Part shown: positions 1-5,170 of the stretch, piece by piece | How the letters are laid out: each line of letters starts with the position of its first letter | How positions within the stretch are numbered: the first letter of the stretch is position 1 | From: CAZNVB01 sp964576265 | GTDB lineage: Bacteria > Acidobacteriota > Aminicenantia > Aminicenantales > UBA8522 | NCBI GenBank assembly: GCA_964576265.1 | Contig: CAZNVB010000125.1 | Span: 1 to 5,170, forward strand | DNA: 5,170 nt | Direction: 5' to 3' | Program-made: the position numbers and the translations under genes | The notes under the pieces: generated by a model | The model's input: only the letters and a program-made list of their open reading frames with translations | Database searches by the model: none | Told to the model about the DNA's origin: nothing

Positions 1-543
1 GCTCCGATCGACGAAGGGAAGAACCTGCGTATTTACGGGATTTCCGACCTCCGACAGCCGCTGGATGCCGTCCTTCAGGTGGGGATTTATACCTATGGCG
101 GCGAGACGATCGCCGAAGGGAAAAACGAAGTCCGGATCGAACCGCGGTCGAGTCGGATTCTCTTTGACCGACCCCTCGACGAGCTGCGCGCAAACCGCCC
201 GGCCGAAGAGCTCTATCTCGTCTGCGAGCTCCTCAGGGGAGGAGAAGTCCAGAGCCACAACATCTTTCATTTCACCGCCCTCAAGCGGGTGGACCTTCCT
301 CGGCCGGAAATCCGTGTCGAAGCCAGCGAAGAGGGGGGAAAGCTCTGGTTGTCTCTCGAATCCTCCCGCTTGGCGAAGAACGTTTACCTTTCGGTTCCCG
401 GGGTCGAGGGACGTTTCGGCGACAATTTTTTCGACCTCGTTCCCAAACGCCGTCGGCGCGTGGAATTTCTTCCCGCGGAGCCCTGCGATCTCTCACGGCT
501 CCGCAGCGGCCTGAAGATCGTCTCCCTTCGGGACACCTACTGA
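1..543 (+). CDS. Glycoside hydrolase family 2, beta-mannosidase type, C-terminal 180 residues (5' truncated)
   Basis: The frame is open from the first base, so the start and the catalytic (beta/alpha)8 barrel lie upstream of the window. What remains looks like the paired C-terminal Ig-like beta-sandwich domains of GH2 beta-mannosidases. Visible residues 1-100 would be the Mannosidase_ig-like domain, and residues 101-180 the final Ig_mannosidase-like domain. The best signature is GRFGDNFFDLVP at 137-148, matching the usual 'DNYFDLLPG' motif, followed by a basic stretch and a terminal strand ending LKIVSLRDTY, a typical GH2 mannosidase ending. Family members remove terminal beta-linked mannose from oligosaccharides. 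Because the nucleophile and acid/base glutamates are outside the window, activity cannot be judged, and another GH2 specificity is possible. The stop is 37 bases before the symporter start with no visible terminator, so co-transcription with the downstream transporter is likely. Confidence 0.8.
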   Translation, partial: APIDEGKNLRIYGISDLRQPLDAVLQVGIYTYGGETIAEGKNEVRIEPRSSRILFDRPLDELRANRPAEELYLVCELLRGGEVQSHNIFHFTALKRVDLPRPEIRVEASEEGGKLWLSLESSRLAKNVYLSVPGVEGRFGDNFFDLVPKRRRRVEFLPAEPCDLSRLRSGLKIVSLRDTY

Positions 544-566
544 CCGGAAAAGGAAGAGTGAGAGAT

Positions 567-574
567 GAGGAGAG
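567..574 (+). promoter_or_regulatory. Shine-Dalgarno sequence that decides the symporter start
   Basis: GAGGAGAG lies here. Its GGAG core ends at 572, eight bases before the ATG at 581. The alternative in-frame TTG at 575 would leave only two bases of spacing, so the ATG at 581 is preferred. The protein then begins MVHFAFLDW rather than MVMVHFAF. Confidence 0.7.
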
Positions 575-580
575 TTGGTC

Positions 581-2182
581 ATGGTCCACTTCGCTTTTCT
601 TGACTGGTTCTGGGTCGTCTCCTTCATCATTCTGATGACCGTCTGCGGCATCCTTTTTTACCGGCTGGGCAAGAGGTCGATGGCCGATTTCTTCCTGGCC
701 GGCCGCGGCCTCCCCTGGTGGCTTCCCGCGACCTCCGTTTATGCGACCCACACGGCGACCGACACCCCGATCTGGGTCAGCGGGGTGATTTACAAATACG
801 GGCTGCGGGGAATCTGGTACACTTTCTTTTCGGCCTGGTGCGCCATCTCGGCCTTCGCCTCAACCCGGATCTTCCGACGCTCCCTCGCCTACACTCAGGC
901 GGAATGGCAGACGCTCCGTTATTCGGGATTGGGAGCCGAGCTTCTCCGCGGCTGGATCGCCGGCTGGCAGGTCTTCATGAACATGTTCGTCCTCGGCTGG
1001 GTCGGCATGGCCATGGGCAAATTGTGCGCCTATCTTTTCGGCTGGCCGGAGTGGGTCGGCCTGGTGCTCTTTTCTACGATCTGCGCCGTCTATGTTCTCG
1101 CCGCAGGCTACTGGGGCGTCGTCATGTCCGATTTCCAGCAGGGGGTCATCGCCTTCCTGGTCATCGTCATCGTTTCCCTCTGGGGAATCTTCGTGGCCGG
1201 TGGACCGAGAGGGATCATCGCCAAGCTGAATGACCTGGGGGAGAGCTGGCGCCTTAACCCGTTCGCGTTTTCCGGGCTGACGACCGGCGATTTTCCGCTG
1301 GTCTGGTTCCTGACCATGCTGGTCATCGCTGTCATCGGCGGTTTCGGGATGGGCACAGCCATCGACTGGTATCCGGAGGCCCAGCGCATCCAGTCGGCGA
1401 AGACGGTCCGCGACGCCAGCTACTCGATCTGGTCCGGGACGGCCCTCATCGTCGTCCGGAATTCCCTCTGGGCGGTGGCCATCCTCGGGTTCTTCGCTCT
1501 CTACCCCAACATCCGCGAGACGGCCCAGTCGGAGATGGCCTGGTACCGGCTCGGTTTCGAATATCTTCCGGTGGGGATGGTCGGCCTCTTCTTCGCGGCG
1601 GTCGTGGCCATCCACCTCTCGACCATCTCGGCCCATCTCAACCTCGGCGCGAGCTATGCCACCCGCGACCTCTATCATCATTACTTCAAACCGCAGGCGA
1701 GCGAGAAGGAGCTCGTCTGGGTCGGCCGTGTTTCGACCCTCATCCTGCTTCTCGGCTCGTTTCTCTACGGCCTGATGATGAAGGAGATCACCCAGTGGCT
1801 CATCTTCGCCATCTGGATCATGGCGGCCGGAATCTGGCTGCCCTCGATCCTCCAGGTCGTCTGGTGGCGGTTCAACTCCTGGGGATATCTTTCCTCCTGG
1901 ATCGCGAACCTGGGGTTCAGTTGGCTCGTCGTCTGGATCCTGCCGGAGTTCCATGTCATTCCCGCGCTCCCGGACTATCTTCAGTTCTGGATTATGATGG
2001 TCCTCGGCGCCCTCGTCTATCTGCCCCTGACCTTTCTCACCAAACCGGAGGACATGGATCGCCTGGTGAAATACTATGTCATGTCCAGGCCGCTCGGCTG
2101 GTGGAAACCGGTGCGCCTCGAAGCGGAGCGCCGAGGCCTGCTGGGAGCTGGGGTGCCGGCGCCCTCGAAAGGAGTGCAGTGA
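581..2182 (+). CDS. Sodium/solute symporter (SSS family, TC 2.A.21), 533 aa
   Basis: This is a multi-pass inner-membrane carrier of the LeuT-fold SSS family, which couples uptake of a small solute to sodium entry. About 13 hydrophobic segments fit the family topology. Signatures are FFLAGRGLPWW (37-47) after the first helix, TATDTP (58-63) in the next helix, and S347-T348 within AIHLSTIS, the expected Na2-site pair (compare PutP S340/T341). D184 corresponds to the conserved Asp of PutP D187. DWYPEAQR (262-269) and the tail from LVKYY through RPLGWWKPV (495-511) are also typical of a large, poorly characterised SSS branch with the ADTP-type helix. It lacks the SGLT-type sugar-site motifs seen in the second carrier here, so the substrate cannot be named. 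The adjacent GH2 gene suggests a sugar or glycoside product, as inference only. Three small membrane genes follow almost without a gap. Confidence 0.93.
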   Translation: MVHFAFLDWFWVVSFIILMTVCGILFYRLGKRSMADFFLAGRGLPWWLPATSVYATHTATDTPIWVSGVIYKYGLRGIWYTFFSAWCAISAFASTRIFRRSLAYTQAEWQTLRYSGLGAELLRGWIAGWQVFMNMFVLGWVGMAMGKLCAYLFGWPEWVGLVLFSTICAVYVLAAGYWGVVMSDFQQGVIAFLVIVIVSLWGIFVAGGPRGIIAKLNDLGESWRLNPFAFSGLTTGDFPLVWFLTMLVIAVIGGFGMGTAIDWYPEAQRIQSAKTVRDASYSIWSGTALIVVRNSLWAVAILGFFALYPNIRETAQSEMAWYRLGFEYLPVGMVGLFFAAVVAIHLSTISAHLNLGASYATRDLYHHYFKPQASEKELVWVGRVSTLILLLGSFLYGLMMKEITQWLIFAIWIMAAGIWLPSILQVVWWRFNSWGYLSSWIANLGFSWLVVWILPEFHVIPALPDYLQFWIMMVLGALVYLPLTFLTKPEDMDRLVKYYVMSRPLGWWKPVRLEAERRGLLGAGVPAPSKGVQ

Positions 2183-2183
2183 G

Positions 2184-2474
2184 ATGAAAGGAATCAAACG
2201 TCAGTGGACGGCCAGCGAAGCCGACCGCTGGACTAAGGAAGATTATCTCGTCTTCGTCATCTCGCCGCTCGTCTACATGCTGCTCGCCGTAGGAACGGCG
2301 CTCAGCCTGCTCCTCCTCTGGTACGGATGGGTCTTGCTCGCCGTCGGCCTGGCTCTTCTCGGCCTGATGATCTGGATCATCGACCCTAAGCTCAAGGCCA
2401 TTTCCCTGGATTACGAGCTCAAGCAGAAAAAATACCTCGAGCAGGTCGAAAGAATCGAGCGCTGGGAGGAATGA
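2184..2474 (+). CDS. Small two-span membrane protein with C-terminal helical tail, 96 aa, probable symporter partner
   Basis: I do not recognise a named family. The start ATG lies one base after the symporter stop, with AAAGGAG at 2168-2174 inside the end of the symporter gene, so translation is probably coupled. The frame is open further upstream, but earlier starts would overlap the symporter by over 100 bases and lack this spacing. The N-terminal 20 residues are polar and rich in Trp, Lys and Arg. Two hydrophobic helices lie near 21-45 and 47-66. A charged segment (about 69-96) rich in Lys, Glu and Gln looks like an amphipathic or coiled-coil helix. The charge pattern suggests both ends are cytoplasmic. 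Known SSS carriers have small membrane neighbours, such as the DUF485 protein YjcH beside ActP and YhdT beside PanF, so a symporter accessory role is plausible. Homology to those families is not evident by eye. Confidence 0.85.
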   Translation: MKGIKRQWTASEADRWTKEDYLVFVISPLVYMLLAVGTALSLLLLWYGWVLLAVGLALLGLMIWIIDPKLKAISLDYELKQKKYLEQVERIERWEE

Positions 2475-2475
2475 G

Positions 2476-2598
2476 ATGAGTCAGAGTTTGTCGGTCGTCA
2501 TCGGAATGAGCATCGCCTATGTCTTCTCCTTTCTCGGGTTGTTGCTTGCCTACTATTCATATCGGAAAAGGAGGAAAGGAAAAAAGGAGTCGCCATGA
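2476..2598 (+). CDS. Single-span small membrane protein, 40 aa, with strongly basic tail
   Basis: ATG follows the previous stop by one base, and GGGAGGA at 2464-2470 gives five bases of spacing. The product begins MSQSLSVVIG, has one hydrophobic helix (about 5-29, ending LLLAYYSY) and then the cluster RKRRKGKK at 30-37. By the positive-inside rule the C-terminus should be cytoplasmic and the short N-terminus outside. Size and layout match the general type annotated as 'symporter small accessory protein' beside other SSS carriers, but I cannot confirm family membership by eye. Support for translation is the ideal Shine-Dalgarno, the tight junctions on both sides and the clean membrane-helix composition. 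Many gene callers would skip it for its length. Confidence 0.75.
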   Translation: MSQSLSVVIGMSIAYVFSFLGLLLAYYSYRKRRKGKKESP

Positions 2599-2684
2599 TC
2601 GGGATTGTCGTTCCGGCGCTGATCTTTCTTGCGTCTTTTGTCCTAACCTATCTCCTCTATCGCCGTTTTTCCCGGCATCACTGA
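2595..2684 (+). CDS. Very short single-span membrane protein, 29 aa
   Basis: Its ATG overlaps the TGA of the 40-residue gene as ATGA (2595-2598), a classic translational-coupling junction, with AAAAAGGAG at 2581-2589 five bases upstream. The product begins MIGIVVPALIF, has one hydrophobic helix (about 2-22) and ends with a basic, His-containing tail (YRRFSRHH), again predicting a cytoplasmic C-terminus. The scale recalls known tiny subunits such as KdpF or CydX that stabilise larger membrane complexes. That is an analogy, not homology. The open frame is only 30 codons including the stop, so chance is harder to exclude than for its neighbours. The overlap, Shine-Dalgarno and uninterrupted hydrophobicity argue that it is real. 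Confidence 0.65.
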   Translation: MIGIVVPALIFLASFVLTYLLYRRFSRHH

Positions 2685-2720
2685 CAGGCCGGAAGCGCAG
2701 AGAACGATCCGCCGGTGAAA

Positions 2721-2731
2721 CCTCGACGAGG
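2721..2731. repeat. Short palindrome CCTCG-A-CGAGG
   Basis: Two five-base arms are perfectly complementary around a single central A. It lies 37 bases after the last small gene. It could be an operator half-site pair or a chance palindrome; no function can be assigned. Confidence 0.3.
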
Positions 2732-2757
2732 AATTTTCTCCCTGCCGATGCGGAAAG

Positions 2758-2772
2758 ATCCGGCTCCCGGAT
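2758..2772. repeat. Inverted repeat ATCCGG-CTC-CCGGAT
   Basis: The six-base arms are perfect with a three-base loop, forming a compact GC-rich hairpin in RNA. No T-tract follows on either side, so it is not a canonical intrinsic terminator by itself. It is the first of three hairpin-forming repeats within about 90 bases. Confidence 0.45.
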
Positions 2773-2777
2773 GGAGG

Positions 2778-2814
2778 CCCGGAAGGAAGAAGTTCTCCCT
2801 TCGGCTCTTCCGGG
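2778..2814 (+). terminator. Long stem-loop, possible transcript end of the symporter operon
   Basis: CCCGGAAG at 2778-2785 pairs perfectly with CTTCCGGG at 2807-2814. A further GAAG (2786-2789) can pair with CTTC (2799-2802) across a four-base bulge, making an extended stem. It lies about 95 bases after the 29-residue gene. It lacks a downstream T-tract, so it could be an RNA-stabilising 3' hairpin or a Rho-related site rather than an intrinsic terminator. Confidence 0.35.
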
Positions 2815-2828
2815 AATTCGGTCAGGGC

Positions 2829-2845
2829 CCGATTTGTCCAATCGG
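2829..2845. repeat. Inverted repeat CCGATT-TGTCC-AATCGG
   Basis: The six-base arms are perfect with a five-base loop. It is the third hairpin in the intergenic cluster and is followed by AAAATGGG rather than a T-run. It sits about 55 bases upstream of the TATAAT box, so a regulator-binding site for the downstream gene is possible but unproven. Confidence 0.4.
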
Positions 2846-2900
2846 AAAATGGGACAGGACGCAAGATGACATGTGATATGGCTTTTGATTTCCCGATCGA

Positions 2901-2906
2901 TATAAT
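2901..2906 (+). promoter_or_regulatory. Candidate -10 box TATAAT for the SGLT-type gene
   Basis: A perfect TATAAT stands in an A/T-rich patch of otherwise GC-rich DNA. No good TTGACA-like -35 is seen at 16-18 bases upstream; ATGGCT and TGGCTT are the sequences there. Activation by a regulator or a different sigma factor is therefore possible. Transcription from here would give a leader of roughly 100 bases before the ATG at 3016. Confidence 0.4.
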
Positions 2907-3002
2907 ATTTCTCCCGGCTCGGAGACCGGTAGCCATTGATCCTTCTTGTTCCAAGCTGTGGAATCTCTAAAGGGATCGGCGGCCGAGCGTCGGATCTCTT
3001 CC

Positions 3003-3008
3003 AGGAGG
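3003..3008 (+). promoter_or_regulatory. Strong Shine-Dalgarno AGGAGG for the SGLT-type symporter
   Basis: A perfect AGGAGG lies seven bases before the ATG at 3016. This fixes that start and implies efficient translation initiation. Confidence 0.8.
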
Positions 3009-3015
3009 AGAAGGC

Positions 3016-4638
3016 ATGAACGCTTTTCAGACCTTGGACTGGATCGTCGTCGGCATTTATTTTCTCATCGTCCTGGGGATCGCCTGGTGGGGAATGCGGC
3101 AGAGGCAGGATTCCTCGGCCGATTATTTCCTCGCCGGACGGCATGTCGGCTGGTTCGTCGTCGGCGCTTCCATCTTTGCTTCGAACATCGGCGCCGAGCA
3201 CATCGTCGGCCTGGCCGGGACGGCTGCCAAGACCGGCGTCGCCATGGGGATGTACGAGCTTCATTCCTGGCTCGTCCTTGTTCTCGGATGGGTGTTCGTC
3301 CCGTTCTACATGCGGAGCCGCGTTTTCACCATGCCGGAATTCCTGGAGAAGCGCTATTCTTCCACCGCCCGCTGGTTTCTTTCTCTCACGGCGCTCATCA
3401 GCTATGTTTTGACCAAGGTGGCGGTCAACGTCTACGCCGGAGCCGTCGTTTTCCAGGTCCTGATGGGCATTGATTTCTGGACCGGAGCCCTGATCATCCT
3501 GGCCCTGACCGGGATCTACACCGTCCTCGGAGGGTTGAGGGCGGTCGTCTACACCGAGGCCCTCCAGGCGATTGTCCTCATCGGCGGGTCGGCCGTGGTG
3601 GCGATTGCCGGCTTGATCAAACTCGGGGGGTGGAGCAACCTGGTTTCCCTGGCCGGGAGCGACCATCTCAACCTTTTCCTTCCGGCCAACCATCCCGAAT
3701 TTCCCTGGCCGGGCATGGTCCTGGCGCCGCCGATCGTCGGCCTCTGGTACTGGTGCACGGACCAGTACATCGTGCAGCGCGCCCTGGCGGCGAAAAACGA
3801 GACCCAGGCGCGGCGCGGCAGCATTTTCGCTTCCTACCTGAAGCTCTCGCCGTTTTTCATCTTCATCCTCCCCGGCGTGATGGCCTATGCCCTGGCGAAA
3901 TCCGGCCAGATCTCTCTCGACCGGGCCGATATGGCTTTTCCCGTTATGGTCAGAGCCCTCCTGCCGATCGGATTGCGAGGACTGGTCGTCGGCGGGTTGC
4001 TGGCCGCTTTGATGAGTTCCCTGGCCGCCGTGTTCAATTCCTGCTCGACGCTCTTCACGATGGATATTTACAAGAAGATCAAGCCCGAATCCTCGGAGAA
4101 GAAGCTCGTCCGGGTCGGCCGGATCGCGACCGGTGTCGTTGTCCTTACGGGAGTCCTTTGGATTCCGCTGATGAAAAATATTTCCAGCGAACTCTACCAT
4201 TATCTCCAGAGCGTTCAGGCCTACCTCGGTCCGCCCATCGCCGCCGTCTTTCTCCTGGGGGTTTTCTGGAAACGAATCAACGCCAAGGGTGCGGTCACCG
4301 CCCTCGTCGGCGGCTTTGGCCTGGGGATGATCCGCCTGGCTGCCGAACTCAATAAAGGCAATCTCAGCGGCTGGCTTCATCAGTTTGCCACGGTCAATTT
4401 TCTCTACTTTTGCGTTGCTCTCTTCTTGGTGAGCATCGGGGCCATGATCGTCGTCAGTCTATTAACGCCTGCGCCGAGCGCCCAGAGCATCGAGGGGTTG
4501 ACTTATGCGACGACGGTGGCCGCCGACCGGGCGAAGTCGCGGGCCAGCTGGAATTTCCTGGATGTCCTTCTTTCTCTGATTGTGGTCGTCGTTCTTGTCT
4601 TTGTCTTCTTGTATTTCTCCCCGCTCTTTATGAAATAA
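3016..4638 (+). CDS. SGLT-type sodium/sugar cotransporter (SSS family), 540 aa
   Basis: This inner-membrane carrier should import a sugar or polyol with sodium. Length and motifs match Vibrio vSGLT and human SGLT1. Signatures are ADYFLAGR (35-42), ASNIGAEHIVGLAGT (55-69), LWYWCTDQYIVQR (243-255), AALMSSLAAVFNS (330-342), TMDIYKKIKP (348-357) and QAYLGPPIAAVFLLG (401-415). By alignment by eye, N57, H62, E81, Y245, W246, K276 and Q398 fall at the SGLT1 sugar-site and gate positions N78, H83, E102, Y290, W291, K321 and Q457. S334-S335 and A331 match the vSGLT Na2 site (S364, S365, A361). Two departures are G242, where SGLT1 has T287 and vSGLT N260, and E181, where SGLT1 has D204. A last hydrophobic helix (515-535) fits a 14-helix topology. 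The exact sugar is unknown; glucose, galactose, mannose or inositol are options. No small accessory genes follow this carrier. Confidence 0.95.
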   Translation: MNAFQTLDWIVVGIYFLIVLGIAWWGMRQRQDSSADYFLAGRHVGWFVVGASIFASNIGAEHIVGLAGTAAKTGVAMGMYELHSWLVLVLGWVFVPFYMRSRVFTMPEFLEKRYSSTARWFLSLTALISYVLTKVAVNVYAGAVVFQVLMGIDFWTGALIILALTGIYTVLGGLRAVVYTEALQAIVLIGGSAVVAIAGLIKLGGWSNLVSLAGSDHLNLFLPANHPEFPWPGMVLAPPIVGLWYWCTDQYIVQRALAAKNETQARRGSIFASYLKLSPFFIFILPGVMAYALAKSGQISLDRADMAFPVMVRALLPIGLRGLVVGGLLAALMSSLAAVFNSCSTLFTMDIYKKIKPESSEKKLVRVGRIATGVVVLTGVLWIPLMKNISSELYHYLQSVQAYLGPPIAAVFLLGVFWKRINAKGAVTALVGGFGLGMIRLAAELNKGNLSGWLHQFATVNFLYFCVALFLVSIGAMIVVSLLTPAPSAQSIEGLTYATTVAADRAKSRASWNFLDVLLSLIVVVVLVFVFLYFSPLFMK

Positions 4639-4709
4639 AACTCCGCCATAAAATAAAAGAGAACGGATGGACGTATAAGAAGACGATGGCCGTGAATCAA
4701 AGGAGAAAA

Positions 4710-5170
4710 ATGAATCAAACCGCTCGCCGTTTTTTGATTTTCGGGCTTTTCTTGTCTTTTCTATGCTTCGGCTCAGCCTGGGCTCAAAAAGTCAGGACGG
4801 TCAATGGAGTCACCGTCGTTTCCAACGGAAAAAAGCCGACGCCGCCGAAAGGCCGGTCGGCGACGCTCAAGCTCAGCGAAGAAATGACCTTCGGACTTGG
4901 AGATCATCCCGACCAGGCTTTCTCTGAGGTGACCGGCTTCGTGGTCGACGACGTGGGAAACGTATATGCTCTGGATGTCAAGGATCGCAAGATCAAGGTT
5001 TTTGATAAAGAGGGGAAATTCTTGCGCTTGATCGGGAAGCCGGGGCAAGGCCCGGGCGAGCTGGGACTGCCGGCCAGCATTCAGCTGACAGCGGACAATC
5101 ATCTGGTAATCACCGACGCGACCAACCAGAAAATCTCTTTTTTTAGGCGTTCAGGCGAACACGTCAAGGA
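4710..5170 (+). CDS. Secreted NHL/6-bladed beta-propeller protein, N-terminal 153 residues (3' truncated)
   Basis: The ATG at 4710 has AGGAG at 4701-4705 (four bases of spacing). Upstream in-frame ATG (4686) and GTG (4692) lack a comparable site and would dilute the signal peptide. Residues 1-25 form a Sec signal peptide: NQTARR, a hydrophobic core to about 20, then AWA with likely cleavage before Q26. A linker with KKPTPPKGR (41-49) follows. Propeller-type repeats then begin: GFVVDDVGNVYALDV (76-90), IKVFDKEGKFLRLIG (95-109), GKPGQGPGEL (109-118), and a second blade from about 121 with LVITDATNQKISFF (132-145). This alternation of 'D..GN.Y..D' and 'I.vFd..G.f' is typical of NHL/6-bladed propellers, which bind ligands or proteins outside the cytoplasm. 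It lies 71 bases after the SGLT gene with no clear terminator between, so co-transcription is possible. Its specific role is unknown. Confidence 0.85.
   Translation, partial: MNQTARRFLIFGLFLSFLCFGSAWAQKVRTVNGVTVVSNGKKPTPPKGRSATLKLSEEMTFGLGDHPDQAFSEVTGFVVDDVGNVYALDVKDRKIKVFDKEGKFLRLIGKPGQGPGELGLPASIQLTADNHLVITDATNQKISFFRRSGEHVK

Larger units (their letters stand above)
2685..3015 (+). other. 331-base intergenic region between the two transporter units
   Basis: I see no convincing gene here on either strand. It holds several inverted repeats between 2721 and 2845, a TATAAT box at 2901-2906, a possible leader structure at 2938-2977 and the Shine-Dalgarno for the SGLT-type gene. It probably contains the end of the first transcript and the promoter and leader of the second. 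Confidence 0.6.

Noticed and set aside
565..603. 12-residue frame starting at ATG 565 and overlapping the symporter start
   Set aside because: It lies over the Shine-Dalgarno of the symporter, has no good site of its own and ends after 12 codons. A leader peptide cannot be excluded but nothing supports it.
860..2197. Long open frame on the minus strand opposite the first symporter
   Set aside because: Its product is a low-complexity, Asp/Glu/Arg/His-rich sequence without domains. It arises because the codon bias of the real gene removes antisense stops.
2721..2845. CRISPR array or tandem repeat in the hairpin cluster
   Set aside because: The arms of the different hairpins are not copies of one another, and there is no regular repeat-spacer spacing.
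2748..2876. 42-residue plus-strand frame in the intergenic gap (MRKDPAPGW...)
   Set aside because: The nearest purine-rich site is about 16 bases from the ATG, too far. The product is basic with no helix pattern, and the frame runs through all the hairpins.
2643..2954. 103-codon minus-strand frame in the intergenic gap
   Set aside because: It uses a TTG start without a Shine-Dalgarno sequence, has no recognisable motif and overlaps the 29-residue gene and the hairpin cluster.
2557..4380. 607-codon open frame on the minus strand across the intergenic region and the SGLT-type gene
   Set aside because: It is antisense to an unmistakable carrier, has the charge-rich composition of a shadow frame, and shows no recognisable domain.
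4639..4709. Possible promoter (TATAAG at 4674-4679) or terminator between the SGLT-type and propeller genes
   Set aside because: The region is A-rich, but no -35 element is seen at suitable spacing and no stem-loop is visible, so neither call is supported.

Overview
The window reads as chromosomal DNA from a GC-rich, probably Gram-negative bacterium. The codons strongly favour G or C at the third position, the start sites carry AGGAGG-like ribosome-binding sites, and the last gene encodes an exported beta-propeller protein. That propeller style next to sodium/solute symporters and a beta-mannosidase-type hydrolase resembles Acidobacteriota/Aminicenantes-like heterotrophs. This assignment is an impression from protein style, not proof. 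Every supported gene lies on the + strand.

Layout: (1) 1-543 is the C-terminal end of a glycoside hydrolase family 2 enzyme of beta-mannosidase type. (2) 581-2684 is a tight four-gene block. It holds a 533-residue sodium/solute symporter followed by three tiny membrane proteins of 96, 40 and 29 residues. The junctions are TGA-G-ATG, TGA-G-ATG and an ATGA overlap, and each small frame has its own Shine-Dalgarno sequence. The 40- and 29-residue genes are easily missed by gene callers. (3) 2685-3015 is a 331-base non-coding gap with a cluster of inverted repeats, a perfect TATAAT box and a strong Shine-Dalgarno sequence. (4) 3016-4638 is a second sodium/solute symporter, clearly of the SGLT sugar-transporter branch and close to the Vibrio and human SGLT signatures. 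(5) 4710 to the window end is the N-terminal part of a secreted NHL/6-bladed beta-propeller protein.

How they may work together (inference): the hydrolase releases sugars from mannosides or related oligosaccharides, and the symporters bring sugars or related solutes in on a sodium gradient. The propeller gene is 71 bases behind the SGLT gene and may encode a periplasmic or surface partner, but nothing in the sequence proves a functional link. The most unusual element is the symporter followed by three successive small membrane proteins. It may be a multi-subunit symporter in which small single- and double-span proteins act as accessory or regulatory subunits.
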